A stretch of DNA of 64,000 nt from JBAXTE01 sp963556065. Its GTDB lineage: Bacteria; Bacteroidota; Bacteroidia; Bacteroidales; WCHB1-69. The position numbers and the translations under genes are program-made. The notes under the pieces are model-generated. The model saw nothing but the letters and a program-made list of their open reading frames with translations. It was not told where the DNA came from and searched no databases. Shown in pieces: positions 16,016 to 25,381 of the stretch; position 1 is the stretch's first letter; each line of letters begins with the position of its first letter. The stretch lies in NCBI GenBank assembly GCA_963556065.3, contig CAUVYH020000009.1, positions 1-64,000 of the forward strand, given 5' to 3'.

Positions 16016-19000
16016 ATGAAAAAAGGGAAGATTACACTTTTTATTTGTTTGCTGTTAACGTCTATGGTTTACGGACAGAAACTTTCCGATATTATCGTTG
16101 GCGACCATGGTACATCATGGGTGCAGTTTAAACCAACCGTAACGATTAGGGCTACTCAGCTTTTTAATCAATATAAAAAAGCTTTTGGCCTTGGGCAAAG
16201 TGACGAAATGCGTCTTCTAAAAGAAGAAACAGACAACCTCGGATTTACTCATTATCGTTATCAACAATATCATAAGGGCGTTCCTGTTTATGGTGCCATT
16301 TATATTCTTCATGAACAAAATAACAGACTGAAAAGCGGTAATGGCAGTATTATTTCCGGCATAGAGAGTAATTCGACCGCATCGATATCTGCAAAAACCG
16401 CTGTTGAACGGGCTATAGCTCAAGTGTCTGCAGAACAGTATGCTTGGCAAAACAATGTTTTGGAGCAAGATTTGAAGATCAGTACAAAAAACAGCAAAGC
16501 GACACATTATCCTACGGCTTCGTTGATGTATTATGCAAAACCAGGATACAAAAACTACCAATTGGTGTATCGTATGGAAATACTATCAACCAAACCCTTA
16601 AAAAGAGTGGCGGTGTTTGTGGATGCCAGTACGGGATTGATTTATTATACGATAAACATAATGATGAATTCCGATAAGCCGACTACTGCTCAAACCCGGT
16701 ATAACGGAGTGAAAAACATTACTGTGGATTCGGTTGCTCCTACGCAATATTTTTTGAGAGAAACAGGAAGAGGAGGTGGAATTACGACAAAAAATCTCCA
16801 AAACCAAGGAGATATGGCCACCGTAAATACTAATTTAGCCGTTGATATCTCTGAAGTAGATACTTTTTTTAACGAAGATTTGGCCGCAAATAGTGCTCAT
16901 TGGGCTTCGGAAATGACCTATGATTATTATCAGCAAATTCATGGTAGAAACAGTTATGATAATATGGGAGCAGCAATGTTTAGCTACGTTCATTGGGGAA
17001 ACAACATTGAGAATGCGATGTGGACAGGTACGGCTATGGTCTATGGAGATGGGAGTGGATCGGTTGGTCCTTTTACTACTGCTGAGATTTGCGGACACGA
17101 AATCACCCATGCCGTTACCCAATATACGGCAAATTTAGATTATGAAAATGAGTCGGGAGCTATTAACGAGTCCGTGAGTGATATGTTTGGTTGTATGGTA
17201 AACTATTTTGCTACCGATACGCTCAACTGGTTAATTGGATTGCAAACAGGTACGGCTTTCCGAAATATGGCAAATCCAAAGCAATATCAGAACCCGGACA
17301 CATATAAGGGTCAATATTGGGCAACAGGAACTTCTGATAATGGGGGCGTTCATACCAATAGCGGAGTAGGAAATTATTGGTTCTCGCTTATTGTTAAGGG
17401 AGACACGGGAACCAATGATTTCGGCTATCATTATAATATTTCACCTATTGGTGTTCAAAAGTCGGAACTTATTATGTTCAGAGCATTAGCTAATTATCTT
17501 ACCCCAACATCACAATATATCGATGTTTATAATGCAACGATTCAGGCTGCAAATGATCTTTATGGGGACTGTTCTTCCGAAACACAAATCGTTGCTGCAG
17601 CTTGGGCTGCCGTTGGAGTTGGCCGCTCATTCGACACGTTGGCCGTTTACGCTACCGAAATACAGAACCCTGTGACAGATTGCGGGCTTACTAACGAACA
17701 GCTTACACTACAACTTTTTTATAATGGTTGCAATCGGCAACTAAATACGGGTTCGAAAATTTACATGAAAGCTCTTGTCGATCAAACAACAACATATTAC
17801 GATACGTTAACACTTACGGCTCCTTTTATTGGGGGAACGACACTCTTACATACTTTTACTCCTTTTATCAACGTTTCATCCGTCGGGAATCATCGTATAG
17901 ATCTTTGGGTGAAATCGGAAGGCATTTTGGAATATAGCGACAGCCTTAAAAACTATCAGTTTACGAATAGATTATTGCAAAATGTTGATTTTGCACCCAC
18001 GCAACTGTTAAGTCCTGCTACTTCATGTCACTTAACCACAGAAGAAACGGTTTCGATGACATTTACCTACCTCGGATGCGCTCCGATGCAGGCAGGAGAT
18101 TCAATCCGTTTGGCTTTTAAGGCAAATGCCACGGATACCGTATTTGAGTACAAACATTTTACACAGCCTATGAACTATGGAGACACGCTCTCCTATACAT
18201 TCTTAACCAAAGCAGACTGTTCGCTTGCGGGGAATAATACGATTTCCATATTTACGGTTAATCCTTCAGATACGTTTCGTGTTAACAATGTAAAAACGAG
18301 TACTATTGTGCGTCCGCTATACGCAAATGATCATGGTCCGTTTACGTTTAGCGAATCGGATCTTAATAGCTATTATTACAAAGAAATTGTGAAGTATGGA
18401 AAAGTTAGGATAAAAGTATTTCCGGGAACTTCAAACGGAGTCGTACTCAATTTAACCGGAGGGAATGCTCTTTCTTATTATGATCAATTGGTATTTCCCA
18501 CATCCGGTCAGGAATGGACGGTTAATGAAATGCTTTCTGCCAAAGCCGATTTTTGTGTTGATGCACGTTCATTGACCCGATTACATCTTAGCTTTGATTT
18601 AAAGCAGACCAATGGCGGTGATTTGTACACTTCTTTTATGGGCGAGGGAGACTATTCTTTAGCAAGTGTGATGCGTGTTTTAGTAAACGGACAACAAGTA
18701 AATCCCCAGACGTTTAAACCAACGACTACAGGTTCGGATTCTTTCACAAATCATGTTTTGGATTTAACAAGTTTTGTTGGGGATATTTTAGAAGTTTCCT
18801 TCGAAACCCGAAATATTGCTTCCGATACGATGGGTTTTACATTAGACAATGCATATCTCGATAACGTCGATTTTAGATTAAACTCGGACAACATTGCGGA
18901 AATAAGTAATGGAATAAATGTGACGGTGTATCCGAATCCGGCAACAGATCAGGTTAATTTATGGATTAATGCAAAAGAAATAATGGTTGGAAATTTACAA

Positions 19001-19165
19001 ATAGTTGACTTTTTAGGCAAAGTAGTTGCGGCTAAACCCATTTTAATTAATTCCGGAGAAAATATTGTATCACTAGATTTGAATGGCTTTTCCAATGGAA
19101 TGTATTTGATTAAAATTAAAACAGCACAAGGAGAAATAAACCGAAAAATGCTTATTTCAAAATAA
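16016..19165 (+). CDS. Secreted thermolysin-like (M4) metallopeptidase with type IX sorting domain
   Basis: A 1049-residue zinc peptidase. It has a signal peptide (1-20), an FTP/PepSY-type inhibitory propeptide (about 40-220), and a thermolysin catalytic domain with H361-E362-I-T-H365 and third ligand E385 (NESVSD). The active-site His region is at GGVHTNSGVGNYWF. Two CARDB-like beta domains follow (about 545-760), then a jelly-roll-like domain, and the C-terminal type A sorting domain (VYPNPATDQVNL ... NGMYLIKIKTAQG). It is expected to be exported by the Sec and type IX systems and either released or attached to the surface, where it digests proteins. It is a single-gene unit with a terminator downstream. 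The domain calls outside the catalytic core are by pattern. Confidence 0.92.
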   Translation: MKKGKITLFICLLLTSMVYGQKLSDIIVGDHGTSWVQFKPTVTIRATQLFNQYKKAFGLGQSDEMRLLKEETDNLGFTHYRYQQYHKGVPVYGAIYILHEQNNRLKSGNGSIISGIESNSTASISAKTAVERAIAQVSAEQYAWQNNVLEQDLKISTKNSKATHYPTASLMYYAKPGYKNYQLVYRMEILSTKPLKRVAVFVDASTGLIYYTINIMMNSDKPTTAQTRYNGVKNITVDSVAPTQYFLRETGRGGGITTKNLQNQGDMATVNTNLAVDISEVDTFFNEDLAANSAHWASEMTYDYYQQIHGRNSYDNMGAAMFSYVHWGNNIENAMWTGTAMVYGDGSGSVGPFTTAEICGHEITHAVTQYTANLDYENESGAINESVSDMFGCMVNYFATDTLNWLIGLQTGTAFRNMANPKQYQNPDTYKGQYWATGTSDNGGVHTNSGVGNYWFSLIVKGDTGTNDFGYHYNISPIGVQKSELIMFRALANYLTPTSQYIDVYNATIQAANDLYGDCSSETQIVAAAWAAVGVGRSFDTLAVYATEIQNPVTDCGLTNEQLTLQLFYNGCNRQLNTGSKIYMKALVDQTTTYYDTLTLTAPFIGGTTLLHTFTPFINVSSVGNHRIDLWVKSEGILEYSDSLKNYQFTNRLLQNVDFAPTQLLSPATSCHLTTEETVSMTFTYLGCAPMQAGDSIRLAFKANATDTVFEYKHFTQPMNYGDTLSYTFLTKADCSLAGNNTISIFTVNPSDTFRVNNVKTSTIVRPLYANDHGPFTFSESDLNSYYYKEIVKYGKVRIKVFPGTSNGVVLNLTGGNALSYYDQLVFPTSGQEWTVNEMLSAKADFCVDARSLTRLHLSFDLKQTNGGDLYTSFMGEGDYSLASVMRVLVNGQQVNPQTFKPTTTGSDSFTNHVLDLTSFVGDILEVSFETRNIASDTMGFTLDNAYLDNVDFRLNSDNIAEISNGINVTVYPNPATDQVNLWINAKEIMVGNLQIVDFLGKVVAAKPILINSGENIVSLDLNGFSNGMYLIKIKTAQGEINRKMLISK

Positions 19166-19181
19166 ATCCGAAATATTGTTC

Positions 19182-19211
19182 AAAAAAGCCACTTTTAAAG
19201 TGGCTTTTTTT
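19182..19211 (+). terminator. Rho-independent terminator after M4 peptidase gene
   Basis: AGCCACT (19187-19193) pairs with AGTGGCT (19199-19205), flanked by an A-run and a T-run, so it may act on both strands. Confidence 0.8.
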
Positions 19212-19346
19212 ATTTCAACAAATAATATAAACAGACAAAGGCATCGCGGGAGTATAACTATTAACAATTTTTAATTGCAACTATTTATCATTACTTTGTA
19301 CTTTCGCATAAAAACATCCAAAATGCATCTAAGTATTAACTAATCT

Positions 19347-20192
19347 ATGTTTAAGTTCCTAAAAAGGCCATATCCGTTCAATGATGATTTAAAACATAAT
19401 ACTAAAATTATTTTTATTATCAGCGTTGCAGTATTTCTTTTCCTTGTGGTGTTTCAACCGTTGGATTTGAATACGCTTTCCTTCGACGACAAGGTGATCT
19501 CTCTTGCAGGTGTTGTTATTGTTACTTTTGTTTCTCTTTCAATTAATCTTTTGCTGGTTCCTATTGTTTTTCCTCGCTTTTTAAGTTCCGATGGCTGGGT
19601 GATATGGAAAGAGGTACTATGGAATATTTGGATTTTATTTACTATTTCCGGTGGTTTTGTCCTCTATTACAATGTATTGGGATTAAAGTTGTTTGATGTG
19701 GGGGTAGGAACAGTAATTAAGCTTTTATTATTAGGAACACTTCCGATAACATTTTTAATATATACAAATCAAGATCATTTGCGGAAAATGTATCGCAAAA
19801 AAGCTCAGGAGTTAAACCATCGTATCGAAGAAAAACATGCCTTACCTAATACGGAAGTTGTTTTTGAGTCAGAATATCTAAAAGACACACTTACAGTAAA
19901 AGTATCACAAATTATAAATGTGAGTTCTGCCGGAAACTACATTGAAGTTTTTTGGCTTGATGACGATCAGCAGTTGAAAAAACAGATGGTCAGAACCAGC
20001 TTGCAAAAAGCCGAGCAGTCGTTAGAAAAATACTCGTTCATATATAAATGCCATCGTTCTCATCTGATTAATATAAATTATGTGGAAAAGGTTGAGGGAA
20101 ATTCTCAAGGATATCGAGTCTATTTATCTCAATGTAAAATTCCAATTCCAATATCACGTAATTATATTTCAAAGTTTCAGGATTTAATTTAA
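19347..20192 (+). CDS. Membrane-anchored LytTR-type DNA-binding regulator
   Basis: A 281-residue protein with four predicted membrane helices (about residues 21-38, 50-75, 88-112, 120-140), a short coiled linker, and a C-terminal LytTR DNA-binding domain (about 180-280: VSQIINVSSAGNYIEVFW, VRTSLQKAEQSL, IYKCHRSHLININYVEKVEG). LytTR domains bind direct repeats near promoters. There is no receiver or kinase domain and no partner histidine kinase next door, so the signal would have to be sensed through the membrane part. Such four-helix plus LytTR proteins are common in Bacteroidota and their targets are mostly unknown. It stands between the M4 peptidase and an oxidoreductase, all on the plus strand. 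Confidence 0.85.
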   Translation: MFKFLKRPYPFNDDLKHNTKIIFIISVAVFLFLVVFQPLDLNTLSFDDKVISLAGVVIVTFVSLSINLLLVPIVFPRFLSSDGWVIWKEVLWNIWILFTISGGFVLYYNVLGLKLFDVGVGTVIKLLLLGTLPITFLIYTNQDHLRKMYRKKAQELNHRIEEKHALPNTEVVFESEYLKDTLTVKVSQIINVSSAGNYIEVFWLDDDQQLKKQMVRTSLQKAEQSLEKYSFIYKCHRSHLININYVEKVEGNSQGYRVYLSQCKIPIPISRNYISKFQDLI

Positions 20193-20368
20193 TCGCTTTT
20201 GTTTTAATTTTCCATTTTTTTTATTTGTTTTTCGTCCCTAAAATACATAATTATATCCCTAAAGCAGGCGATAAATGCTGCTTTTGCGTGGTTTTAAACC
20301 CTATTAATATAATGTTATGGATAGAAATACTATCTTCGCCAAAAATATATAAAAATAAATTTAAGATA

Positions 20369-21463
20369 ATGAATGGATTAACCATTGGCAATTTGCATGT
20401 AGATTTACCGATTATTCAGGGAGGAATGGGGGTATGCATATCGTTGTCAGGATTAGCTTCAGCAGTAGCTAATCAGGGTGGAATTGGTGTAATTTCGGCT
20501 GTTGGTATAGGCATGACGGAGCCTGATTATAGAAAAAACTTCAGGCAGGCAAATAAAATCGCTCTGGAAAAACAGATAATAAAAGCAAAAGAGAACTCCA
20601 AAAATTCTCATGGAGCAATAGGAGCGAACATTATGTCGGCTGTTTCCGATTTTGATGATCTTTTCAGAATTTCAATCGAACAAAAAATAGATATTATTAT
20701 CGTTGGAGCCGGATTGTTTTTAAAACTTCCCGAGACTGTAAGTTTTGATATGATTGATGATGCCGGTACAAAATTGCTGCCTAAGGTTTCTTCAGGGAAA
20801 GCGGCTCGGCTTATTTTCGATTATTGGTTGTCGCACTATGGTCGTACTCCCGATGCCGTGGTTCTCGAAGGCCCTATGGCCGGTGGTCATCTGGGTTTTA
20901 AAAAGGCGGATTTGGATAATCCGGATTTTACACTCGAAAAATTGATTGTAGAAACAGTCTCGGAAATTGGCAAATTTGAACAGATTTTAGGAAGAGAAAT
21001 TCCGGTTATCTGTGGAGGGGGAATATATACCGGTGCCGATATGTATAAAATTATGCAATTAGGAGCAAAAGGTGTTAAGATGGGCTCTCGGTTTGTAACG
21101 ACCAACGAATGCGATGCTTCGGATGAATTTAAAAATATGTATTTGAATGCTGCCGAAAGCGACACGGTGATTATTCAAAGTCCGGTGGGATTACCCGGAA
21201 GAGTCATCAAAAATGCATTTGTTGAAGATATTATGTCTGGACAAACCCGGCCGATTTCTTGTCCGTGGAAATGCCTCAAGACTTGTGACTATAAAAAAGT
21301 TCCGTATTGCATTGCTCAGGCATTATTTAATGCGGCACAGGGAAACCTTGATGAGGGATTTGCTTTTTCCGGAACAAAAGGACCAAGAGCAACACAAATT
21401 TTGTCGGTAAAAGAGACAATAGATGCAATATTGAGAGAATATCACGACGAAGAAATGAAGTAA
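20369..21463 (+). CDS. FMN-dependent nitronate monooxygenase / FabK-like oxidoreductase
   Basis: A 364-residue TIM-barrel flavoprotein of the 2-nitropropane dioxygenase family, which includes nitronate monooxygenase and the enoyl-ACP reductase FabK. The N-terminal signature is LPIIQGGMGVCISLSGLA, and the FMN phosphate site is CGGGIYTGADMYKIMQLGA with GVKMGSRFV. A Cys-rich stretch CPWKCLKTCDYKKVPYC (about 289-305) is found in the variants of anaerobes and may bind a metal cluster. Because of it, nitronate oxidation is not certain and reductase activity is possible. The start at 20369 is chosen over the in-frame ATG at 20225, which adds 48 residues before the barrel. TATCTTCG at 20331-20338 could be its -7 box. 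Confidence 0.85.
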   Translation: MNGLTIGNLHVDLPIIQGGMGVCISLSGLASAVANQGGIGVISAVGIGMTEPDYRKNFRQANKIALEKQIIKAKENSKNSHGAIGANIMSAVSDFDDLFRISIEQKIDIIIVGAGLFLKLPETVSFDMIDDAGTKLLPKVSSGKAARLIFDYWLSHYGRTPDAVVLEGPMAGGHLGFKKADLDNPDFTLEKLIVETVSEIGKFEQILGREIPVICGGGIYTGADMYKIMQLGAKGVKMGSRFVTTNECDASDEFKNMYLNAAESDTVIIQSPVGLPGRVIKNAFVEDIMSGQTRPISCPWKCLKTCDYKKVPYCIAQALFNAAQGNLDEGFAFSGTKGPRATQILSVKETIDAILREYHDEEMK

Positions 21464-21508
21464 TATTTTTCACGTTCCACTTATACTATTTTCGTTTTTT
21501 AAACAAGG

Positions 21509-21548
21509 AGCTGTTTTAAATAGAATTCGGAGTAAACAGAAAACAGCT
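21509..21548. promoter_or_regulatory. 9-bp inverted repeat spanning a promoter, possible operator
   Basis: AGCTGTTTT (21509-21517) and AAAACAGCT (21540-21548) flank 22 bp and end at the first base of the -7 box at 21548-21555. Confidence 0.3.
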
Positions 21549-21555
21549 ATCTTTG
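21548..21555 (+). promoter_or_regulatory. Putative -7 promoter element of the DUF3109 gene
   Basis: TATCTTTG fits TAnnTTTG, 17 bp before the start at 21572. Confidence 0.5.
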
Positions 21556-21571
21556 CAAAAAGATTATAACG

Positions 21572-22138
21572 ATGATAGTAATTGATGATACCATAATTAG
21601 CGAAGATTTATTCAAAGTACGCTTTGCGTGCGATCTTTCCAAGTGTTTAGGTGCTTGTTGTGTGGAAGGTGATGCGGGTGCTCCACTTGAGGAAGAAGAA
21701 ATAGGTATAATCGAGGACATTATTGAGAAAGTAAAGCCCTTTATGATTCCGGAAGGGATTGCGGTTGTGGAAGAATCCGGTGTTTTTGACTACGATGCCG
21801 ATGGAAATTTTGTTACTCCGCTTATTAACGATCGGGATTGTGCATTTATTTATTATGAAGGTGATATTGCCAAATGTGCTATTGAAAAAGCTTATTTAGA
21901 AAAGAAAGTTAAATATCGCAAACCGATTTCGTGTCACTTATACCCTGTTCGAATTACAGAATACCCCGATTATGATGCTGTAAATTATCATAAGTGGGAA
22001 ATTTGCAATTCAGCCTGTAGCAATGGTCAACGATTGCAAGTTCCGTTGTACCAATACCTCGAAGAACCGCTGACTCGTGCTTATGGCAGAGAATGGTTTA
22101 AAAAACTGCAAAAGTATGCACAGGACAATCATAAATAA
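21572..22138 (+). CDS. DUF3109 family Cys-rich protein
   Basis: A 188-residue cytoplasmic protein of the DUF3109 family, common in Bacteroidota. It has the conserved Cys clusters CDLSKCLGACCVEGDAG (about 17-33), DRDCAFIYYEGDIAKCAIEKAY, ISCHLYPVRI and CNSACSNG. These recall the Fe-S or zinc binding clusters of YkgJ-type proteins. No reaction is established. It has its own promoter. The gene downstream begins inside its last 23 bases in another frame, so the two are translationally coupled. That link between a cytoplasmic Cys-rich protein and a secreted repeat protein may be accidental. Confidence 0.88.
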   Translation: MIVIDDTIISEDLFKVRFACDLSKCLGACCVEGDAGAPLEEEEIGIIEDIIEKVKPFMIPEGIAVVEESGVFDYDADGNFVTPLINDRDCAFIYYEGDIAKCAIEKAYLEKKVKYRKPISCHLYPVRITEYPDYDAVNYHKWEICNSACSNGQRLQVPLYQYLEEPLTRAYGREWFKKLQKYAQDNHK

Positions 22139-24389
22139 GAGCCTATTCTTATCTCTTTTTCTTTTTTTATCGCAACTTACTTTTGCTCAATATTACGACT
22201 TGGGCTTTGAGAGAAATGATAGTGTTATTGTTTTAAAATCGGATGGAAGCAGCTACACGGATCCTTGGGCCGGAGGGTTAAACAGTTGCCAGTTTTTTGA
22301 ATTGGATCTTGATATGAATGGCACGAAAGATCTCATTGTTTTTGACAAACATGGAAACAAGTGTCTTCCATTTTTGCGATTTAACGATTGTGGGCATACC
22401 GGATATTATTTTGCACCTCAATACGTTGATTTATTGCCAAAATTTGCAAGCTGGGTTAATAGCATCGACTATAATCTGGATGGGAAAAAAGATGTTTTTA
22501 GCTACACATTAGGCGGAGTAAAGGTTTATAAAAACACCAGTGATTTGACGTTTCGGTTAACTGAAATAAAATCGAGATTAACCAGCGATTACGGTTCGGC
22601 TACTCCCATAAATTTGTTTACCAGTGAAGCTGATTATCCCGGTTTTGCCGATGTAAACGGGGATGATGCAATTGATGTAGTTAATTTTTGGGCACTAGGC
22701 AAATTTGTTGAATATCACCAAAATACAGGATTAACACTTTTTGGTTCATACGATAGTCTTAATTTTCGAATGAACTCTAGTTGCTGGGGCCATTTTGAAG
22801 AAAATGAAAGTTCTAATGTTCTGTTGCTAAATAGTGACTGTGGTAGTAAGTCAGTGACAAAGGACAATACACGCCATAGTGGTTCTACTATGCTCTTGCT
22901 CGATTTAAACGGGGACGGGCTTAAAGATATTGTAATCGGCGATGTGGACTATCCCCAGCTGATCAGTCTTATCAATGGAGGCACTTCCGATACGGCGCGT
23001 ATGACTGTTCAGGACACAATGTTTCCAACGTCAACAAAGCCTGTGCGACTCTATTCTATGCCTGCTGCAAATATTCTTGATGTTGATTTCGACAATGTCC
23101 CCGATTTGCTTGTTTCTCCGTTTGATCCTTCGCCCGATAAATCCGAAAATCAACATAGTATATGGCTTTATAAAAATGTTGGAACTTCGCAGATTCCCCA
23201 ATATAGCTTTATAACTTCAAATTTTCTTCAGGATCGTATGATTGATTTGGGAAGCGGTGCATATCCATCTATCTATGATGTAAATGGAGATGGATTGCTT
23301 GATGTTGTAATTGGAAATTGGGGTGTTTACGATTCTTCAAATTATATTGGTTCGTTTTTGCATAGTTATTATAGTGCCTCGTTATCTTTATTCTTAAATG
23401 TCGGAACACCGCAAGAACCTAAATTTCAACAAATTGATACTAATTTTGGAAATTTGCGCTCACGATCTCTTAAAGGATTTTATCCGGCATTGGGAGATAT
23501 TGATGGTGATGGGGATATTGATTTGCTGGTGGGAGATGAAACGGGTAAAATCAGTTTGCTGACAAATATTGCAGGAGCTAATCAGTTGCCTCAGTTTAAT
23601 TCTCCGATTTTAAATTATCAAAATATAGCGGTTCATTCCTATAGTGCTCCGCAATTGTTTGATATCGACAAAGATGGCAAGTTGGATTTATTAATAGGGG
23701 ATAGTTTAGGCAGAATTCATTACTATAGAAATACAGGAACTATTTCAAACCCATTGTTCACGCTTATTTCAGACACATTGGGAGGGGTAAATGTGCGTAA
23801 TGTAAATGTCTCGTATTACGGGTACAGTACTCCTTGTTTTTTTAGTAAAAACGATACTACATTTCTTGCTGTTGGCAGCCAGAGCGGGTTTATTTATATG
23901 TATAAAAATATTGATAATAATTTAAGCGGACAATTTCAACTTATCGAAGATTCCGCTTTTTTTGTCAGAAATCAATCTCGGGTACCTATTTATGAAGGCG
24001 TTCGAAGTGGAGTTGCCATCGCCGACCTCAATGCGGACGGGTTTCCGGATTTAATTTTGGGCAATTATTCGGGCGGATGTACTTTTTACAAAGGAATTAC
24101 GCCACCGCCTTTAACTATATCCATAAACGAACAACCGAATATTGAGGATTATTCGCTAACTGTTTTTCCAAATCCATGTAGTGATATCCTTACGATTAGG
24201 GCACTGTATAACGAAGAGCCGCTTGAATTCGAGCGTATTGTTATATACAACACACTTATGCAGGAGATTGAGGTCATCGCCGGAGGAAGCAAAGCCATTA
24301 ATGTAAAAGATTTTAAAACGGGAATATATTTTCTGCAGATATATCCAAAAAAAGGGGGGAGACTTTCCGCAAAGTTTGTTAAAAAATAA
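22116..24389 (+). CDS. Secreted VCBS/FG-GAP repeat protein with type IX sorting domain
   Basis: A 757-residue surface or secreted protein. The signal peptide is residues 1-24 (ends TFAQ). The body is a series of FG-GAP/VCBS repeats with calcium-binding D-x-D/N-x-D-G-x-x-D loops (DLDMNGTKDL, DYNLDGKKDV, DVNGDDAIDV, DLNGDGLKDI, DVNGDGLLDV, DIDGDGDIDL, DIDKDGKLDL, DLNADGFPDL), so a beta-propeller is likely. The end is a type A sorting domain (VFPNPCSDILTI ... KTGIYFLQIYPKKGG). Propellers of this kind bind ligands or stabilise adhesins; the target is unknown. The chosen ATG overlaps the DUF3109 gene by 23 bp and gives a proper signal peptide, unlike the ATG at 22077. Confidence 0.88.
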   Translation: MHRTIINKSLFLSLFLFLSQLTFAQYYDLGFERNDSVIVLKSDGSSYTDPWAGGLNSCQFFELDLDMNGTKDLIVFDKHGNKCLPFLRFNDCGHTGYYFAPQYVDLLPKFASWVNSIDYNLDGKKDVFSYTLGGVKVYKNTSDLTFRLTEIKSRLTSDYGSATPINLFTSEADYPGFADVNGDDAIDVVNFWALGKFVEYHQNTGLTLFGSYDSLNFRMNSSCWGHFEENESSNVLLLNSDCGSKSVTKDNTRHSGSTMLLLDLNGDGLKDIVIGDVDYPQLISLINGGTSDTARMTVQDTMFPTSTKPVRLYSMPAANILDVDFDNVPDLLVSPFDPSPDKSENQHSIWLYKNVGTSQIPQYSFITSNFLQDRMIDLGSGAYPSIYDVNGDGLLDVVIGNWGVYDSSNYIGSFLHSYYSASLSLFLNVGTPQEPKFQQIDTNFGNLRSRSLKGFYPALGDIDGDGDIDLLVGDETGKISLLTNIAGANQLPQFNSPILNYQNIAVHSYSAPQLFDIDKDGKLDLLIGDSLGRIHYYRNTGTISNPLFTLISDTLGGVNVRNVNVSYYGYSTPCFFSKNDTTFLAVGSQSGFIYMYKNIDNNLSGQFQLIEDSAFFVRNQSRVPIYEGVRSGVAIADLNADGFPDLILGNYSGGCTFYKGITPPPLTISINEQPNIEDYSLTVFPNPCSDILTIRALYNEEPLEFERIVIYNTLMQEIEVIAGGSKAINVKDFKTGIYFLQIYPKKGGRLSAKFVKK

Positions 24390-24682
24390 GGGCAACCTGA
24401 TTTTGGATAATTCAATCACGCCTTGAAAAAATTAAAGAGATTCGATTTTCGTTACTAAAAGGTTATAGTTTCCCTTTTCGATAAAGAATTCCCGAAAAGC
24501 TTTTCAATGTTGCAGTGCAAAATCTTATAAAAACAATTAAACTTTTTTGCTTCGGAAAGAAACAATAGATTTTGCCGGATAACAATGATTTTGAGATTTA
24601 GTATTTTATTCTTTATCGAATTAAACGGAAGTTAATTTTGTTAATTAGCGTTATTTTTCTTTATTATGTGGCTAATTAAAGC
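24390..24682. other. Intergenic region without visible gene
   Basis: AT-rich DNA between the VCBS protein gene and the candidate small RNA. I see no ORF or strong hairpin in it. Confidence 0.5.
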
Positions 24683-24690
24683 TATTTTTG
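24683..24690 (+). promoter_or_regulatory. Putative -7 promoter element of the small RNA candidate
   Basis: TATTTTTG fits TAnnTTTG. A transcript would begin near 24697. Confidence 0.4.
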
Positions 24691-24696
24691 TAACCA

Positions 24697-24827
24697 ATAC
24701 ACCCCCAGTGTATTTAACCCTATATACGTTCTTTTAATTAAATGCCTGCATCCCCCTATAACCCATTTTCTATTAGATTTGCAGGCGTAATCCGAAAAAG
24801 GCTACAATTCCCGTTGTAGCCTTTTTT
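24697..24827 (+). ncRNA. Candidate small non-coding RNA (about 130 nt)
   Basis: No ORF covers this stretch, yet it has a -7 box upstream and a strong terminator that no nearby plus-strand gene explains (the preceding stop is 400 bp away). A 9-bp long-range stem pairs ATGCCTGCA (24742-24750) with TGCAGGCGT (24780-24788, one G-U) around a 29-nt loop rich in C. A small ACAC/GTGT hairpin is near 24700-24712. I do not recognise an Rfam family; a 6S-like or regulatory RNA are both possible. Confidence 0.4.
24798..24827 (+). terminator. Strong rho-independent terminator
   Basis: AAGGCTACAA (24798-24807) pairs perfectly with TTGTAGCCTT (24814-24823) and is followed by T-run to 24827. Confidence 0.88.
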
Positions 24828-24875
24828 AGTAGTCTGAACCCAGGCCAAGATGTATTATTCATACCGATTTCAGTG

Positions 24876-24907
24876 TTTGCAGAAAACCGAAATTAGTTCT
24901 ACTTTTG
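24876..24907 (+). promoter_or_regulatory. Bacteroidota promoter of the 107-codon lipoprotein gene
   Basis: A full match: TTTG at 24876-24879, 20-bp spacer, TACTTTTG at 24900-24907. The start codon follows at 24956. Confidence 0.7.
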
Positions 24908-24955
24908 AAGCATGGAATCAACAGACCCTGATTATTTTAAAAACCTCAATCAAAA

Positions 24956-25279
24956 ATGAAACACAAAAACCGATTTTTAATCCTAATTTTCCTGTTTATT
25001 TTCAGTTCATGTAATGATCATGTTGACAGACAGATTTTTAAGGAGGAAATCTCAGGTTCGGTTGTTAAAAAGTATAGAGATAAAATAAATCATGGTTCGC
25101 CTTGTGTTGACTTAAAAGATGGTTCTACATTAGGACTAGCTTTATGGTATTCTGACACCACTGATTTATGGGAGTATATTGCCGTGGGGGATAGCGTATA
25201 TAAACCATCGGGCATCTATTCATTAAAAGTAATCAAACCTTCAGGTGAAACAAAAGAATTTCCATATAATTTTGAATAA
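24956..25279 (+). CDS. Small putative lipoprotein, unknown function
   Basis: A 107-residue protein with a hydrophobic leader ending in the lipobox IFSSC (Cys about residue 19). The mature part is short and polar with no family I recognise. It is the first of a run of very small, AT-rich genes for lipoproteins or membrane proteins at 24956-27756 that are interspersed with broken gene starts. It has a full-consensus promoter, so it is likely expressed. Proteins of this size and position often act as immunity or accessory proteins next to polymorphic toxins, but no toxin is visible here and that idea is only inference. Confidence 0.6.
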   Translation: MKHKNRFLILIFLFIFSSCNDHVDRQIFKEEISGSVVKKYRDKINHGSPCVDLKDGSTLGLALWYSDTTDLWEYIAVGDSVYKPSGIYSLKVIKPSGETKEFPYNFE

Positions 25280-25296
25280 TTTACATGCAACCAAAC

Positions 25297-25335
25297 ATGC
25301 AACACAAAACCCAACTAACCCTAGCGCTGCTGTAA
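25297..25335 (+). pseudogene. Broken gene start (signal-peptide scrap)
   Basis: ATG followed by codons for MQHKTQLTLALL and a stop. It is 31/36 identical in DNA to the scrap at 25784-25819, so both come from the 5' end of the same family of secreted proteins. Confidence 0.45.
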
Positions 25336-25381
25336 CGAAAAGTGGAATGGGTGGATTATCATATACAAAAATACATAAAAG

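Noticed and set aside
24697..24827. SRP RNA or tmRNA as identity of the small RNA candidate
   Set aside because: I see neither the conserved SRP apical loop nor a tRNA-like domain with a tag reading frame.
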